Shown one piece after another: positions 23,001 to 33,000 of a stretch of 64,000 nucleotides of DNA (positions within the stretch are counted from its first letter, which is position 1; each line of letters starts with the position of its first letter). Made by a program: the position numbers and the translations under genes. Under the pieces are notes generated by a model. It was given only the letters and a program-made list of their open reading frames with translations, searched no databases and had not been told where the DNA came from. Source of the stretch: Antedon bifida (Eukaryota; Echinodermata; Crinoidea; Comatulida; Antedonidae); assembly GCA_963402885.1 (NCBI GenBank), contig OY727094.1, forward strand, positions 13,766,501 through 13,830,500. The letters run 5' to 3'.

Positions 23001-23345
23001 CTTTTCTAGGATGGATATAGCCTTAAGGCAGCGGAGTTTTGAAATCAGAGTTTTCCTTCTCCTAGGTGAACTGCCTATCACGGCTGACGAACTTCACCTG
23101 TCCAAGTAAGCTTCTGGTTTTGAGGCGCCAGGGGCTCGCCTTCGTCCCTTCTCCTGTCAGTAGAAAGCAGGTTTCGCCAGGCTTAAAGAAAGAACTAAGC
23201 CATTCGTGCAGGCCAGGAGTTGGACAGCCTGGGGTGGTATTGGGGTTAAGCTCCCACTACCTATAAAATGCTCCCATACGGTGTGCGTCTCAAATAGCCT
23301 CTGACAACTGAAAGACCCATTCTTTAGCACACGATTATTAAAGTT
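20022..23345 (-). mobile_element. APE-type LINE with internal RT deletion and frameshifts
   Basis: The block is more GC-rich than its surroundings. In minus-strand order it shows: a 5' region (to about 22470); an endonuclease start with AALQETRL (frame 1, to about 22270); then, after a frameshift, NILSIYAPN, LLGDFNARVG and TDHSMV (frame 2). A linker runs to LDNPPTLL and is followed at once by RELLFADDAAI, where the RT catalytic box FADD appears. Thumb (LTYLGSTVS, SSESWSL), then RLRWLGHVRRMDD and RPMLRFKDVCKRDL, and finally a zinc knuckle CPKCDKSC...H...C in another frame (about 20200) complete it. Fingers and palm before FADD are missing, so the copy is inactive. The clade was not assigned. 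Confidence 0.9.
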
Positions 23346-23389
23346 TAACATGCATGTGCGTCATTTTTTTTTTTTCAAAATGAATGAAA

Positions 23390-23912
23390 TCTACTACAGG
23401 TGGTATGAAAAACAAAAATCAATTGCAAACACCATTTTTCTACGCTTTATACGAGCTGTACGCACAAGTGCGCAAAACGCAAATAATTTATCAAAATTTG
23501 AAATGCTCAAATGACATGAAATGTACGCAAAATTGAAAATTAATTTTTACATATTTTGAAATTTCAAATAAGCGTACTCGCGTAATTGTTTGCGTAGCAC
23601 GCCATTTTTATCATGTCAAATGTTGTTCCATATTATGAAATACACTTTCATTAAGTTTCATTGAAAATAAATGTTTGTTCAGAATTTATGAGCAACCATA
23701 AAATTTCATAAAATCGCGCGTAACTTGCGCTGCGCGACCCTGACGTCATATAACGAAGTTTCTTGAACATCTACAGCTACAGGTCAATCTTATGACAAAG
23801 TTATATGATGTTATGTCCACAAAAATTAGATACACACGTGCAACAAAATTCTGGGAAAAAAAAGATCCTGACAATAACAAGGGGTTATCCGCCAAGTGCG
23901 GATAACCAAAAA
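23390..23912 (-). mobile_element. Helitron-like family, copy 2 (one-sided fragment)
   Basis: The sequence matches the right part of the copy at 43950-45148 (cgcgcgtaacttgcgctgcgcgac, ctacagctacaggtca, caataacaaggggttatcc) and ends with the hairpin GGTTATCCGC-CAAGT-GCGGATAACC. It is more diverged than copy 1 and overlaps it in content, so it is not simply the other half of copy 1 split by the LINE. Confidence 0.6.
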
Positions 23913-23937
23913 GATCCTGACAATAACAAGCGGATAA

Positions 23938-25180
23938 CCAACTAGATTTGAACTCGTCACTATAAACGAGTTAGGTTATCCACAGCGCAAACGCCACGTG
24001 CACGTCATACGTTAGAATATTGCGCACAGAAAAAGACTATGCCATTGAACATATTTTTTAGTGTGCTCTCTATTTTGTGTCACATCTAAGTATATACAGT
24101 ATACACTTATAAATTTATACTGTATACGTACTACATACAGTGCAGCATAGGTGAAAATAACGGGACCCGCCTTTTCATCCAATTTTTACAATGATGATGT
24201 CATCAAAATGAAACACGTAGATAGCAATTTTGGAAGGAAATTACCTGAGCAACAACATATCAACATGTTGAATAAATTTGGATACGTAGACTATGAAAGT
24301 GCACTCTTTTAAATGTCATGAACTATGACGCAAAATATAAAATTACGACTTTTATAATTGAACTGGCCATATGATGACGTCATACCATCCGATGTGCAAA
24401 ATTTGTACATGAATTCGTATCTACAATTCAACAGCTTCCAGAAAACGTTTTAGTCATGAGTATTACTTTTCATTCTGAGGAGCTACAACATATTGAAATT
24501 TATTGGAATGATGAAAATAAGTGACCAAAGTTATTCACCCTTTGTACATGATGACATCATAAGCGAAAGCTAATTGATTGACCTAGATAATATAAAAATA
24601 TGGTGGAAAATGGAGAGATGCGCTCTATTAAATGTGATGAGCTATGATGAAAGAGACAAAAATCTTATATTTTATATTCGAGTGGCCATACGATGACGTC
24701 ACAATGTCCGGTTAGCCATATTGATGCATTATCTGATATTTACAACTCATCAACTTCCATAATATGTTTAAAAAAAATAATGTTCACTATGTGGTTTACA
24801 ATCTATGACTGTTTAAAAAAAGGAATAATTTTGACGAATTTTTTAGTTTTTTCATAAAAACGAGCGCAAATTGTCCAATCGAGGTAGAAATTGTTTAAAA
24901 GTTGGTAAAATTACTAGAAAAGGCTAGAAAAACATAATTCACACGAAAAAAAAATGTTTTTAGCGCTACGTGCGCATCGCGCATGTAAAAATTTGTACAT
25001 GCTTAAAATGACATGAAACGCGTAGAAAAAGTGATTAGAAATTGATTTTTCGCACCTCCAAAATTTTACACGCGCGTAACTTTCTGTAAAACATTCCATT
25101 TTTTTTTCACAGAAAGTTAACACATGATATAAATTACACTTTTGCCAAGTTTCATTTTAAATTATTTTATGGTTTTCGAT
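23938..25180 (-). mobile_element. Helitron-like family, copy 3 (truncated)
   Basis: It starts aactagatttgaactcgtcac about 25 bp after copy 2 ends, giving a head-to-tail pair. The terminal hairpin here is AACTCGT/ACGAGTT, with paired bases differing from the other copies while pairing is kept. The body continues to about 25180 and lacks the GGTTATCC hairpin end. Several TGACGTCA sites, no ORF. Confidence 0.6.
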
Positions 25181-25699
25181 CTGCAGTAATAACATAGTTG
25201 AAACAGGCCATTTAAAGTGATCATAGGTAAAATTCAATTCAAATTTATTTTTCCTTTTTTACATAGTAACAAAGGAACATAGGAAGGAACTAGGAGTAGG
25301 TATGCCAACAAATTAAAAAATATATATATATTTTTGCTTTTGTAATGTTAGCAAAAGTGTTGAGGGTGTGTGTGACCTTCCTTTACTGTTTGTAAAGGGT
25401 AGTAATTTTTCTACAAAAACAGATAAAATTGTGTCAAACAAGACATTTTGTACAGTGCAAATGGTCTTACATGTATGCTAAGTCTTACAGTATAATTAAG
25501 ATATTTCTTTAGGTAATACTAATTATATATAGATTGATTTTTACTATTTTAACAATTCTGGTGTAATTACGCAGGTTGCGGTATCAATATTTAAATATGA
25601 CTTATAGTTGAATATACACTTACATGACTTACATTATTTATAATCATTGTTAATGTTAAAAATGTTAAATGTATTATTACTGGTCCTCAAGTTTAACTG

Positions 25700-26112
25700 G
25701 ACACTGAGGAAATTCGGATTAGGCCCTCTACGAACCCACGGCAGCCAGCAGTGCAGCGCCTACCATATCAGCACACCGGGAGACGATCCCCTACTATTTT
25801 CGAATAGTGTACCAAGTTCTTTAATGTGCACTGGTAAGTACACAGGACCAACAGCTTTACTTCACATCCGAAGGATGAGGCAATGAGAGTAAAGCATCTG
25901 TCTAAGGATACAATTAGTATGGTACAGATAACCTCGAACCCATGCCTATCACATGCTAGTCCGATATTATCATTACACCATCTCTGGTGTATATACAGCA
26001 ACCGTCGCTATTTCTAGACGGTCTTCCATCCAGAATGCAACCGGGCCCAACATTGCTTAACTTCGGTGATCTGACGAGAACCGGTGTTTCAACGCAGTAT
26101 GGCCGTAATCAT
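25700..26112 (-). mobile_element. chimeric 5S rRNA / tRNA SINE
   Basis: On the minus strand, about 26110-25990 is clearly 5S rRNA-like: ACGGCCATACTGCGTTGAA, GATCACCGAAGTTAAGCAA, GGGCCCGGTT, TGGATGG.AGACCG. Next comes a tRNA-like piece with A box TGGTGTAATGATAAT and B box GGGTTCGAGG (about 25985-25925). A conserved-looking body follows, with TGCACATTAAAGAAC and GTAGGGGATCG. A 5S-plus-tRNA head is known from the AmnSINE1/Deu-type SINE superfamily. It lies in the intron right after the DED exon. It is not a functional 5S gene. Confidence 0.78.
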
Positions 26113-26173
26113 ACTGTGTATGTAAGAAATATGTATGTATAAATTATGTTTACACAATATACAACATACATAC

Positions 26174-26698
26174 CATTGAATAGTATGTTCTTAGCGATTG
26201 GTCCAAGAAGCTCAGCAAACCTCTTTCTTTCTGATTCTTCTAGTAATTTTCTATTGCTTTCAAGATGAAACACTAATTCCCAAATTGTTGATAAACTTAA
26301 TAAGTTCAATCCATAGTAAGCAATTACATCATTTAACTTATGTGGGTCAAATTGCTGCAATGCCATGCACAGTCGTTTCCTATACGGTGAAACTGACTTT
26401 GTTTCTTCGTCAGTGTTTGGAACTTTGTTGTTTACAACATACTGATTTATGAGATCTTCAGCATCTTTCAACTGTGAAATCTCAGCCACCTCTAGCAACA
26501 GACGGACATTAGTAGGTGTGATATAACGACGCTCATGTAGTTTGTTTAATAGGTAATTTGCTGTGCAACTTGACTTGCCAAGGTGCTGTAAGTCTACGTG
26601 TTCTAAGAGACAGCATCTCAAGAACAGCAGTCGCTCACCAATATAGAGTGAACCAAGATCATACTTCAACTTGTTGAATTGTTCTTGTGATGTATTCA
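26174..26698 (-). CDS. death effector domain exon (DED plus second helical domain)
   Basis: This 525-nt exon (acceptor tttttgtag, donor gtatgt; phase 1-1) encodes about 174 residues. Residues 6-85 (FNKLKYDLGSLYIGERL ... LLNKLHERRYITP ... LLLEVAEI) follow the DED pattern of six helices, with a charged 'L..r..it..n...L.e' core. A second helical block (about 105-170; KLNDVIAYYGLNLL ... LLEESERKRFAELLG) follows. DEDs mediate homotypic assembly in death and innate immune signalling. There is no ATG near the 5' edge and the exon opens at a splice acceptor, so it is internal. Its 3' phase fits the module B P-loop exon. Confidence 0.75.
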
Positions 26699-27571
26699 CT
26701 ACAAAAACAAGTGTTTGAGAATTATTATGCTATGATTGACACTAGTCACCACTCTAAAACAAATCTTATTATTATACTATGATTGCCACTAGTCACCACA
26801 AATCATAAAATGTTTCACCTCAAAATAAGCATATTTATATTTTAGTAATATAAAATACTTTTCTTGCAATGCATTTCTGCAAAACAAATGATGGATAATT
26901 ATTGAATTTTTATCCCCATAAAAGTTTATATATATATATATATATGTGTGAATCAATATCTTAACAAATTGCTGTTTTGTTTTCAAGGATTTTTTGGTTA
27001 TTATTTTGACCACCTTTCCTACGTAGAAAAGTTTTGCCTACTATTTGAAAATTGTTAATATAGTATTCAAATTAATAATATCAAAGAAAATAATGTTGAT
27101 AATTTGATGTTTCTGAAATTTAGAAGAAACATGAGCACGATTCCATTCTGATTTGTTTGGCTTTGATTATTTTAAAGAATTAGCTAACCTGTGGTGGATT
27201 TTGCTGTAATACATTTAACTTCATACAATTTAAACTATCTTGTCATTCATATACAGCAATTTTAACTTTCTTCAAAAAAATGTATTTTAATTATGTTTTA
27301 AATATGTTTGAATGTCTTATTTTGGCTTCTCGACTGTTATTTTAGGTAATCCTGTTATTTTAGGTAATCCTGCCTCATTGATTTACATTTGTTATGTTTT
27401 CATGTTTGTATTTGTTCAAATGAAATAAATGATATGATATCTTTAGTGTTTCTCTCTTAGCAGTAGTTTTTATTATAGCTGGTACTACATAAGTGGTTGT
27501 AACAATGCCCTAATGATCTAATGTTACTCACCTATACCTGTCCCTAATGATCTAATGTTACTCACCTATAC

Positions 27572-27616
27572 CTGTCCCTAATGAGCTTGCAGCCAAAGGA
27601 GCAGCAGTAGGTGCAT
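27572..27616 (-). CDS. linker mini-exon T5 (Ala/Thr/Ser-rich)
   Basis: A 45-nt phase 1-1 exon (acceptor tgcatag, donor gtatag) encodes DAPTAAPLAASSLGT. It is one of five homologous copies between the Cys-rich exon of module A and the DED exon. Immediately downstream a 38-bp stretch containing the donor is duplicated. Confidence 0.7.
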
Positions 27617-27775
27617 CTATGCAAAATAAACATATACATTAGTCATAATCAAGAATACCAGTATTAAATCAACTATTCTGCTAATGACACCAAGATGTTA
27701 TGCTATTATATATATTCATGTATTTTCAGACAAACTGTCCATATGATACATAATGATCTAATGATAACCACTAAC

Positions 27776-27820
27776 CTGTCTCTAATGAGCTTGTAGCCAG
27801 AGGAGCAGCAGTCTGTGTAT
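27776..27820 (-). CDS. linker mini-exon T4
   Basis: A 45-nt phase 1-1 exon (acceptor ttgtatag, donor gttagt) encodes DTQTAAPLATSSLET. It shares the APLATSSL core with the other copies. Confidence 0.72.
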
Positions 27821-27897
27821 CTATACAAAAAACAGATATATATTAGTCATAATCAAGAGTACAGTATCACAATTGATTCAATACACTGTTCTGCTAT

Positions 27898-28630
27898 GGT
27901 CTATGTCAGTTGTGTGTTGCTTTCTATATCTATATGATGCATCAGATGCTATCTATTGTACAATGAGTCTAGTATAGTGGGTAGATAAAGAGGCTACAAA
28001 TACATAGACATTTAAAATGGTGTATGTCAGTTGTTTGTTGCCTTCCATATCTACATGATCCATCAGATGCTATCTATTGTACATTAATGAGTCTAGTCTA
28101 GTGGATAGATAAAGAGGCTACAAAAACAGAGATTTAAAATGGTCTATGTCAGTTGTTTGTTGCCTTCCATATCTTCATGATCCATCAGATGCTATCTATT
28201 GTACATTATTGAGTCTAGTCTAGTGGGAAGAGAAAGAGGCTTCAAAAACATAGAGATTTAAAATGGTCTATGTCAGTTGTTTGTTGCCTTCCATATCTAC
28301 ATGGTGTATCAGAAGCTATCTATTGTACATTAATGAGTCTAGTCTAGTGGGTAGATAAAGAGGCTACAAAAACAGAGAGACATTTAAAATGGTGTATGTC
28401 AGTTGTTTTTTGCCTTCCATATCTACATGATCCATCAGATGCTATATATTGTACATTAATGAGTCTAGTCTAGTGGATAGATAAAGAGGCTACAAAAACA
28501 TAGAGATTTAAAATGGTCTATGTCAGTTGTTTTTTGCCTTCCATATCTATATGATGCATCATATGCTATCTATTGTACATTAATGAGTCAAGTGGGTAGA
28601 TAAAGAGGCTTAAAAACATAGAGATATGGT
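27898..28630. repeat. about 121-bp tandem repeat, six copies
   Basis: Units begin ggtctatgtcagttg or ggtgtatgtcagttg at about 27898, 28018, 28140, 28264, 28390 and 28515. Each contains gctatctattgtaca and gataaagaggcta. Copies are imperfect (point changes and short indels). The array lies in the intron between mini-exons T4 and T3 and shows no coding signal. Confidence 0.92.
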
Positions 28631-29191
28631 TTGCAAAAAAGGTTAAGACTTATGACAGTTATACTTTTTGTCATGATATTCATTTTATAATCAGACAGTA
28701 AACTTTGATGGGAAAAACCATTCATTAAATGAGTGGCTTCAAATAATTAGCATAATTATCATAGTTGTTGATAATCATTGTTTGAATATGTCTGTATGTA
28801 TGAATATAAATTCCTAAAACACCATAACTTTCCAGAAATCAGATCAAAATTTATATTGCTGCATAGGGAATAATTAATATCCCCAAAACACAGATATGGT
28901 AGTTGAAAGTGATTAATACAGAATCTCCTTAGTTTTTATCCTTATGCATTACCAACTTTATATTACATTTAACTTCACACAATGTATCTATCCTTCAGGT
29001 TTCTTGATGTAGTTCCCAACAGTAGTTTAATCATAGTTGTGAAGCATTTTCTCACCTTAGCTGGTACTAATTACATATGAGCAATTTGTTATTTCTACAT
29101 TTAGCTATTGCCATTTCAACATTAGCTAATATTTTCTACATTAGTGGTTGTAACACTACCCTATCCAATGATCTAATGATAATCAACTAAC

Positions 29192-29239
29192 CTGTCCGTA
29201 ATGAGCTTGTAGCCAGAGTAGTAGTAGTAGTTAGTGTAT
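29192..29239 (-). CDS. linker mini-exon T3 (Thr run)
   Basis: A 48-nt phase 1-1 exon (acceptor ttgtatag, donor gttagt) encodes DTLTTTTTLATSSLRT. It is one codon longer than T2 because of one extra ACT in the Thr run, a slippage-type change. The flanking intron sequence (aatgatctaatgataatcaac) is duplicated with the exon. Confidence 0.72.
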
Positions 29240-29293
29240 CTATACAAAATAAACATATTAGTATCTGTAATGATCTAATGATAATCAACTAAC

Positions 29294-29338
29294 CTGTCCG
29301 TAATGAGCTTGTAGCCAGAGGAGTAGTAGTTAGTGTAT
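29294..29338 (-). CDS. linker mini-exon T2
   Basis: A 45-nt phase 1-1 exon (acceptor ttgtatag, donor gttagt) encodes DTLTTTPLATSSLRT. It is almost identical to T3, and the intron between them is only 54 nt, so the duplication is recent. Confidence 0.72.
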
Positions 29339-29744
29339 CTATACAAAATAAAAGATATACACAGTCATAACAACATACAAACATAATAACAAAAACAGTA
29401 TCACAATTTATTCAATACACATTTTAAAGTTAGTTTTTATTAAATAAACTATTTTGTTAACAACACAAGGATACACTGTTTTATGCAATTCAAATTAGAC
29501 CTTATTCATGTATTTTGAAATCATGAGATTTGTCAGAAACCACCATCTTTGACATGTTCCTTATCAAAAATTGTTTAAAATACTAACATTTTCCAAACTT
29601 TACATATCAAGTACCATATAACATATTTTTAACTGTTAATGTTTCTACATTAGCTGATGTTTTCTGAATTAGCTATTGCCATTTCTAAATTGTATGTAAT
29701 TTATAATGTAATTTAGAATTAACAAATGTTATCAATCAACTGAC

Positions 29745-29798
29745 CTGATGATAATGATGAGCTTATAGCCAGAGGAGTAGTAGTAGCATCTGGTGTAT
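29745..29798 (-). CDS. linker mini-exon T1
   Basis: A 54-nt phase 1-1 exon (acceptor tgcatag, donor gtcagt) encodes DTPDATTTPLAISSSLSS. It is the first mini-exon after the Cys-rich exon of module A and the most diverged copy. The Thr/Ser/Pro content suggests a flexible, possibly O-glycosylated or phosphorylated spacer; this is inference. Confidence 0.7.
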
Positions 29799-30280
29799 CT
29801 ATGCAAACAAAAGATATCTATCAGTACATGTATTAGTGAACAAAAAATTATTAAATTAAATATTTAATTTAAAGTTATGCAGGCCTTCCAGAATAAATAC
29901 TGCAGATAGATAAATCCTTATTATGAAAAAAAAAAGATTTCTGCAGGGAAAACAATAGATTTACATGACGCCTCTAGTTATTTGGGATAAATGTTTAGCT
30001 TAGCCTAAATCTGTTATTTTTTTAAAAGTTGTTAAAAAACTAATTCCCAAATGCCAATTAATTAGTCAACTGGTTTTCATTAGATTGTAAATAATAAGAA
30101 TAAATGTTATCTATCATTCAAAGCGCCTTTGCAGATGTCTCTAGACACATCTTTGTATATTGTATTGATGTGGCATGAAAAAAACCAAAAACAAACACAC
30201 ACATGTTCCTATGTCATTAAAACAAACTAATAATATTGCTATTGAAGAAAATGTTGATGATAATTCCAAATTTTAATTAC

Positions 30281-30491
30281 CTTCCGAAAATATGTTCTTT
30301 AAACGAGTGGTATCCATGAGCTTATCGCCACATTTAACACCATCGAAATCTTGTTCCAAGCATCGTTTGAGACCATGTAAATGAGGCTTCTCTGCTATAT
30401 TACAAACATTACACAACACACATAGATTGTAGCCAACTCCTTCACTTGTGATAAGCACATTTTCTAGTTGATGCTTCAAATATCCTAACAC
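30281..30491 (-). CDS. module A exon: Cys-rich domain after COR
   Basis: A 211-nt exon (acceptor ttgttgtag, donor gtaatt; phase 0 in, 1 out) encodes 70 residues with VLGYLKHQLENVL and then CVLCNVC, an H-x-H and further Cys. The CxxCxxC plus His pattern could bind zinc. It pairs with 899-1115 of module B. If the intron is retained, a stop follows after two codons (EGN then TAA), so an isoform ending here is possible. Confidence 0.75.
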
Positions 30492-30588
30492 CTACAACAA
30501 AATGAAGAACTTAAGTTAAAAATATTCTTTTATTACATTCTAGTACTGTTTTGTTGAAAATGTTAATAATAACACATATTATCCTTAC

Positions 30589-30669
30589 CTCTATGCAGAA
30601 GCTTCGCTGCGGTTCATTAATTGGGCCTGTAGTATTGCCATCAACTTTAATTAGATGAAATATTTCAAG
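30589..30669 (-). CDS. module A exon: linker after COR-C
   Basis: An 81-nt phase 0-0 exon (acceptor cttatcag, donor gtaagg) encodes 27 residues: LEIFHLIKVDGN, then a polar stretch. It corresponds in place to 1498-1587 in module B. Confidence 0.68.
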
Positions 30670-30875
30670 CTGATAAGAAAAGTTTACTAAAAAAAGTTAA
30701 TAAATGTAAAAAGGTATCATTGGATTATTATAATTACCTTTTGTAATTTCATGTTCAACATTCATTTATAAACATTTTAATTCAGTAAAAGTGGCAAAAT
30801 TAGTTCAAAATGTTATGTTTGATTTTCTGTTCAAATATATTTATTTGAAACTAAATACATAAATAATTTCTGTAC

Positions 30876-31163
30876 CTTTAATGCATGCCGGTTTTCAATT
30901 TTCACTGTGCCTAAATTAACCCCATGATCCTTAAAGTCAAATTCACTGCGATTTTGAAACACAACTGGTTCACCAGGTCTACCTTTGACCTCCATCAAGT
31001 CAAGAAATGCAACAACCAATGTATTGTATACAGCATTGGGAAGAAAGTCCGTAGGTGTAAGATAGATCGATACCATATTTTTCTCGTCCGCTTTAACTTT
31101 AAGACTCTCTTTCTTGGTTTGCATACGAGATGGAACCAAGAATACCCGGTTACCTTCAGGTAC
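30876..31163 (-). CDS. module A exon: COR domain, C-terminal part
   Basis: A 288-nt phase 0-0 exon (acceptor atctgcag, donor gtacag) encodes 96 residues. It starts GNRVFLVPSRMQ and continues to YLTPTDFLPNAVYNTLVVAF. 'yFVPS.l' followed by 'FLP...F..L' is the COR-C signature. It is paralogous to 1836-2117. Confidence 0.83.
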
Positions 31164-31246
31164 CTGCAGATGTAAGCAAAGTGTTTTTAACTAACATTTA
31201 AGCTAATTTAAGTGACAGCCAATTTAAAATAAGATTTTGAACTTAC

Positions 31247-31408
31247 CTTCAATTTCTCAAAGAGCAAACCAAATGTTTTCATCACTTCAGTAAAGATTTC
31301 AAAGCGATGTGGATCTTCCTCTAATTCCTGTTCCCATAAATACCGTAGCAGTCTTTCCTCCAGTATTCCTTCCTCATCAAGCCTTTTCCACAGCACCCTC
31401 ATTTGCTT
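31247..31408 (-). CDS. module A exon: COR domain, middle part
   Basis: A 162-nt phase 0-0 exon (acceptor aaatatag, donor gtaagt) encodes 54 residues with LLRYLWEQELEED and VMKTFGLLFEKLK. It is homologous to 2203-2358 of module B, two codons longer. Confidence 0.83.
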
Positions 31409-31574
31409 CTATATTTAAAAAAACCCAGTTTATTCTTACCTTACACAGTACAGTCACATGATCAATACAATTATACTGTTTCACATCAAGTTACTAAGAA
31501 CAGATTATTAACATCACCTATACATCCACATTTTTGACAATTTAATATCATAATAAAATACATTATCTACCTAC

Positions 31575-31769
31575 CTCTTTAATAGACGGTTTAACTACCG
31601 TGATCACTTTTGTCACCATTTGAATCATCATTTGAAGATCTGTTATCACAGTGTTTTTCAGTTTTTTGTTAGAACTTGAATGCAAAATGATCCCAATGTC
31701 ATTCATATACTCTATGGCAGTGGCGAGCCCCTCTTTGGATATTTCACATTTCGTGCCAATCCTGGAAAC
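31575..31769 (-). CDS. module A exon: COR-N helical region
   Basis: A 195-nt phase 0-0 exon (acceptor gtattag, donor gtaggt) encodes 65 residues with AIEYMNDIGIILHSSS, the COR 'yl.d.G.il' motif. Counterpart of 9086-9271. Confidence 0.82.
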
Positions 31770-31857
31770 CTAATACAGAATTTAATTTAAATAAATAACT
31801 TAACTTAGTACATTACTTGTAGAGCCTGGAGAAAATCTAATGGAAAATTCAATGATA

Positions 31858-32240
31858 GGCCAGGACGCGTAATTTTTTTTCCAGGATGAACGTGGGCAAT
31901 TTACATAAATGGGCATGGCTTAACCCCCCACCCCAACTACTCTCGCGCATGCGCGTATTGTCTACTTTCAGCAGAGAGAGTATGCAGAGATTAAATAATT
32001 TGTGTAAACAGCGTTTGCCAACCGAAATGGTGTTAGCATATTACACTGGAGCCCTCGGTTCGAGGTCTTTCAAGTACATGTTTTTTTAATAGTTGATAGA
32101 GATTATTTAGAGGGTTAGGTTTAGTATATTTAGGAAGTAGATCAGCTATCTTGCAATTCTTTATAGAATTATTATTAGTATATGAATTATTCATGATTTC
32201 TGCCCACGTTCGTCCTGAAAAAAAAAATACGCCGCCAGGA
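31858..32240. mobile_element. MITE with imperfect 45-bp terminal inverted repeats
   Basis: The left end ccaggacgcgtaattttttttccaggatgaacgtgggca and the right end (reverse complement cctggcggcgtattttttt then caggacgaacgtgggca) are inverted copies. The interior includes a CpG-rich palindromic patch (cgcgcatgcgcg). No ORF. Target duplication was not resolved. Confidence 0.7.
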
Positions 32241-32335
32241 CTATAAATATCACTAGTATCTGTAGGAATAAAAACAAAGTAACAATAAATAATAATATTA
32301 TATAATTACATTAGAATCCACCATCAAAACTTTAC

Positions 32336-32578
32336 CTCCTCAAGTGTAATACACAATTCTGTTTCACCAATTCTTTGCAAACTTTCCTGTAAATTAACCC
32401 ACTTTACTGGAACTTCTCTCACCATTTCCTTCATGTATCTACCAACGTTTCGCTTAAGTTTTGTAATACCTTCAGGTGATTTCATGGTGTTATCAACCAT
32501 GTACATTTCACGATCTACATGGTGAGCATATGGCATTCCTTCCATTTTATCAAACATTTTCTTGTACATCTTCATAAC
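32336..32578 (-). CDS. module A exon: Roc-COR junction
   Basis: A 243-nt phase 0-0 exon (acceptor aattgaag, donor gtaaag) encodes 81 residues with VMKMYKKMFDKMEGM near the start and MVREVPVKWVNLQESL later. It spans the end of the Roc GTPase and the first COR helices. Homologous to 10039-10284. Confidence 0.82.
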
Positions 32579-32749
32579 CTTCAATTAATAAATGCATTCA
32601 TATTGCTACTATCGCTGATAACTCATCACAATGATTACTGATCACGCTGATATACTTTATTATCTATATAGTATATTTCATTTAATATTTTTACTTTGTA
32701 TTCAATGAGTGGTAAATTAAAAAAACAAATGAGTTTAAAATGGACATTT

Positions 32750-33000
32750 TTTATAAATACAATTTAGATCAATTTGAAGCGATTTTGAATTTTGACGGCC
32801 ATCTTGGAGTCATATGTTAAATTTCAAAATACATTCTGAAGATGATATACCCAATCAAAAATTTTCTGAAAGAGCATTTAATAGGCATTATAAATACAAT
32901 TTAAATCAAATGGTCATTTTGGATTTTTGTCGCCATCTTGGATTTTGTTTGCGCCTCCAGGCATATTTTCAAGCCAAGTGTTGACAATGATATAGCCACT
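32750..33000. repeat. two diverged copies of an intronic repeat
   Basis: tataaatacaatttagatcaa....cggccatcttgga and tataaatacaatttaaatcaa....cgccatcttgga lie about 130 bp apart. They look like a degraded dispersed repeat. No gene. Confidence 0.45.

Noticed and set aside
25990-26112. Functional 5S rRNA gene
   Set aside because: Diverged in the 3' half, single copy and fused to a tRNA-like part and SINE body; better explained as a SINE head.
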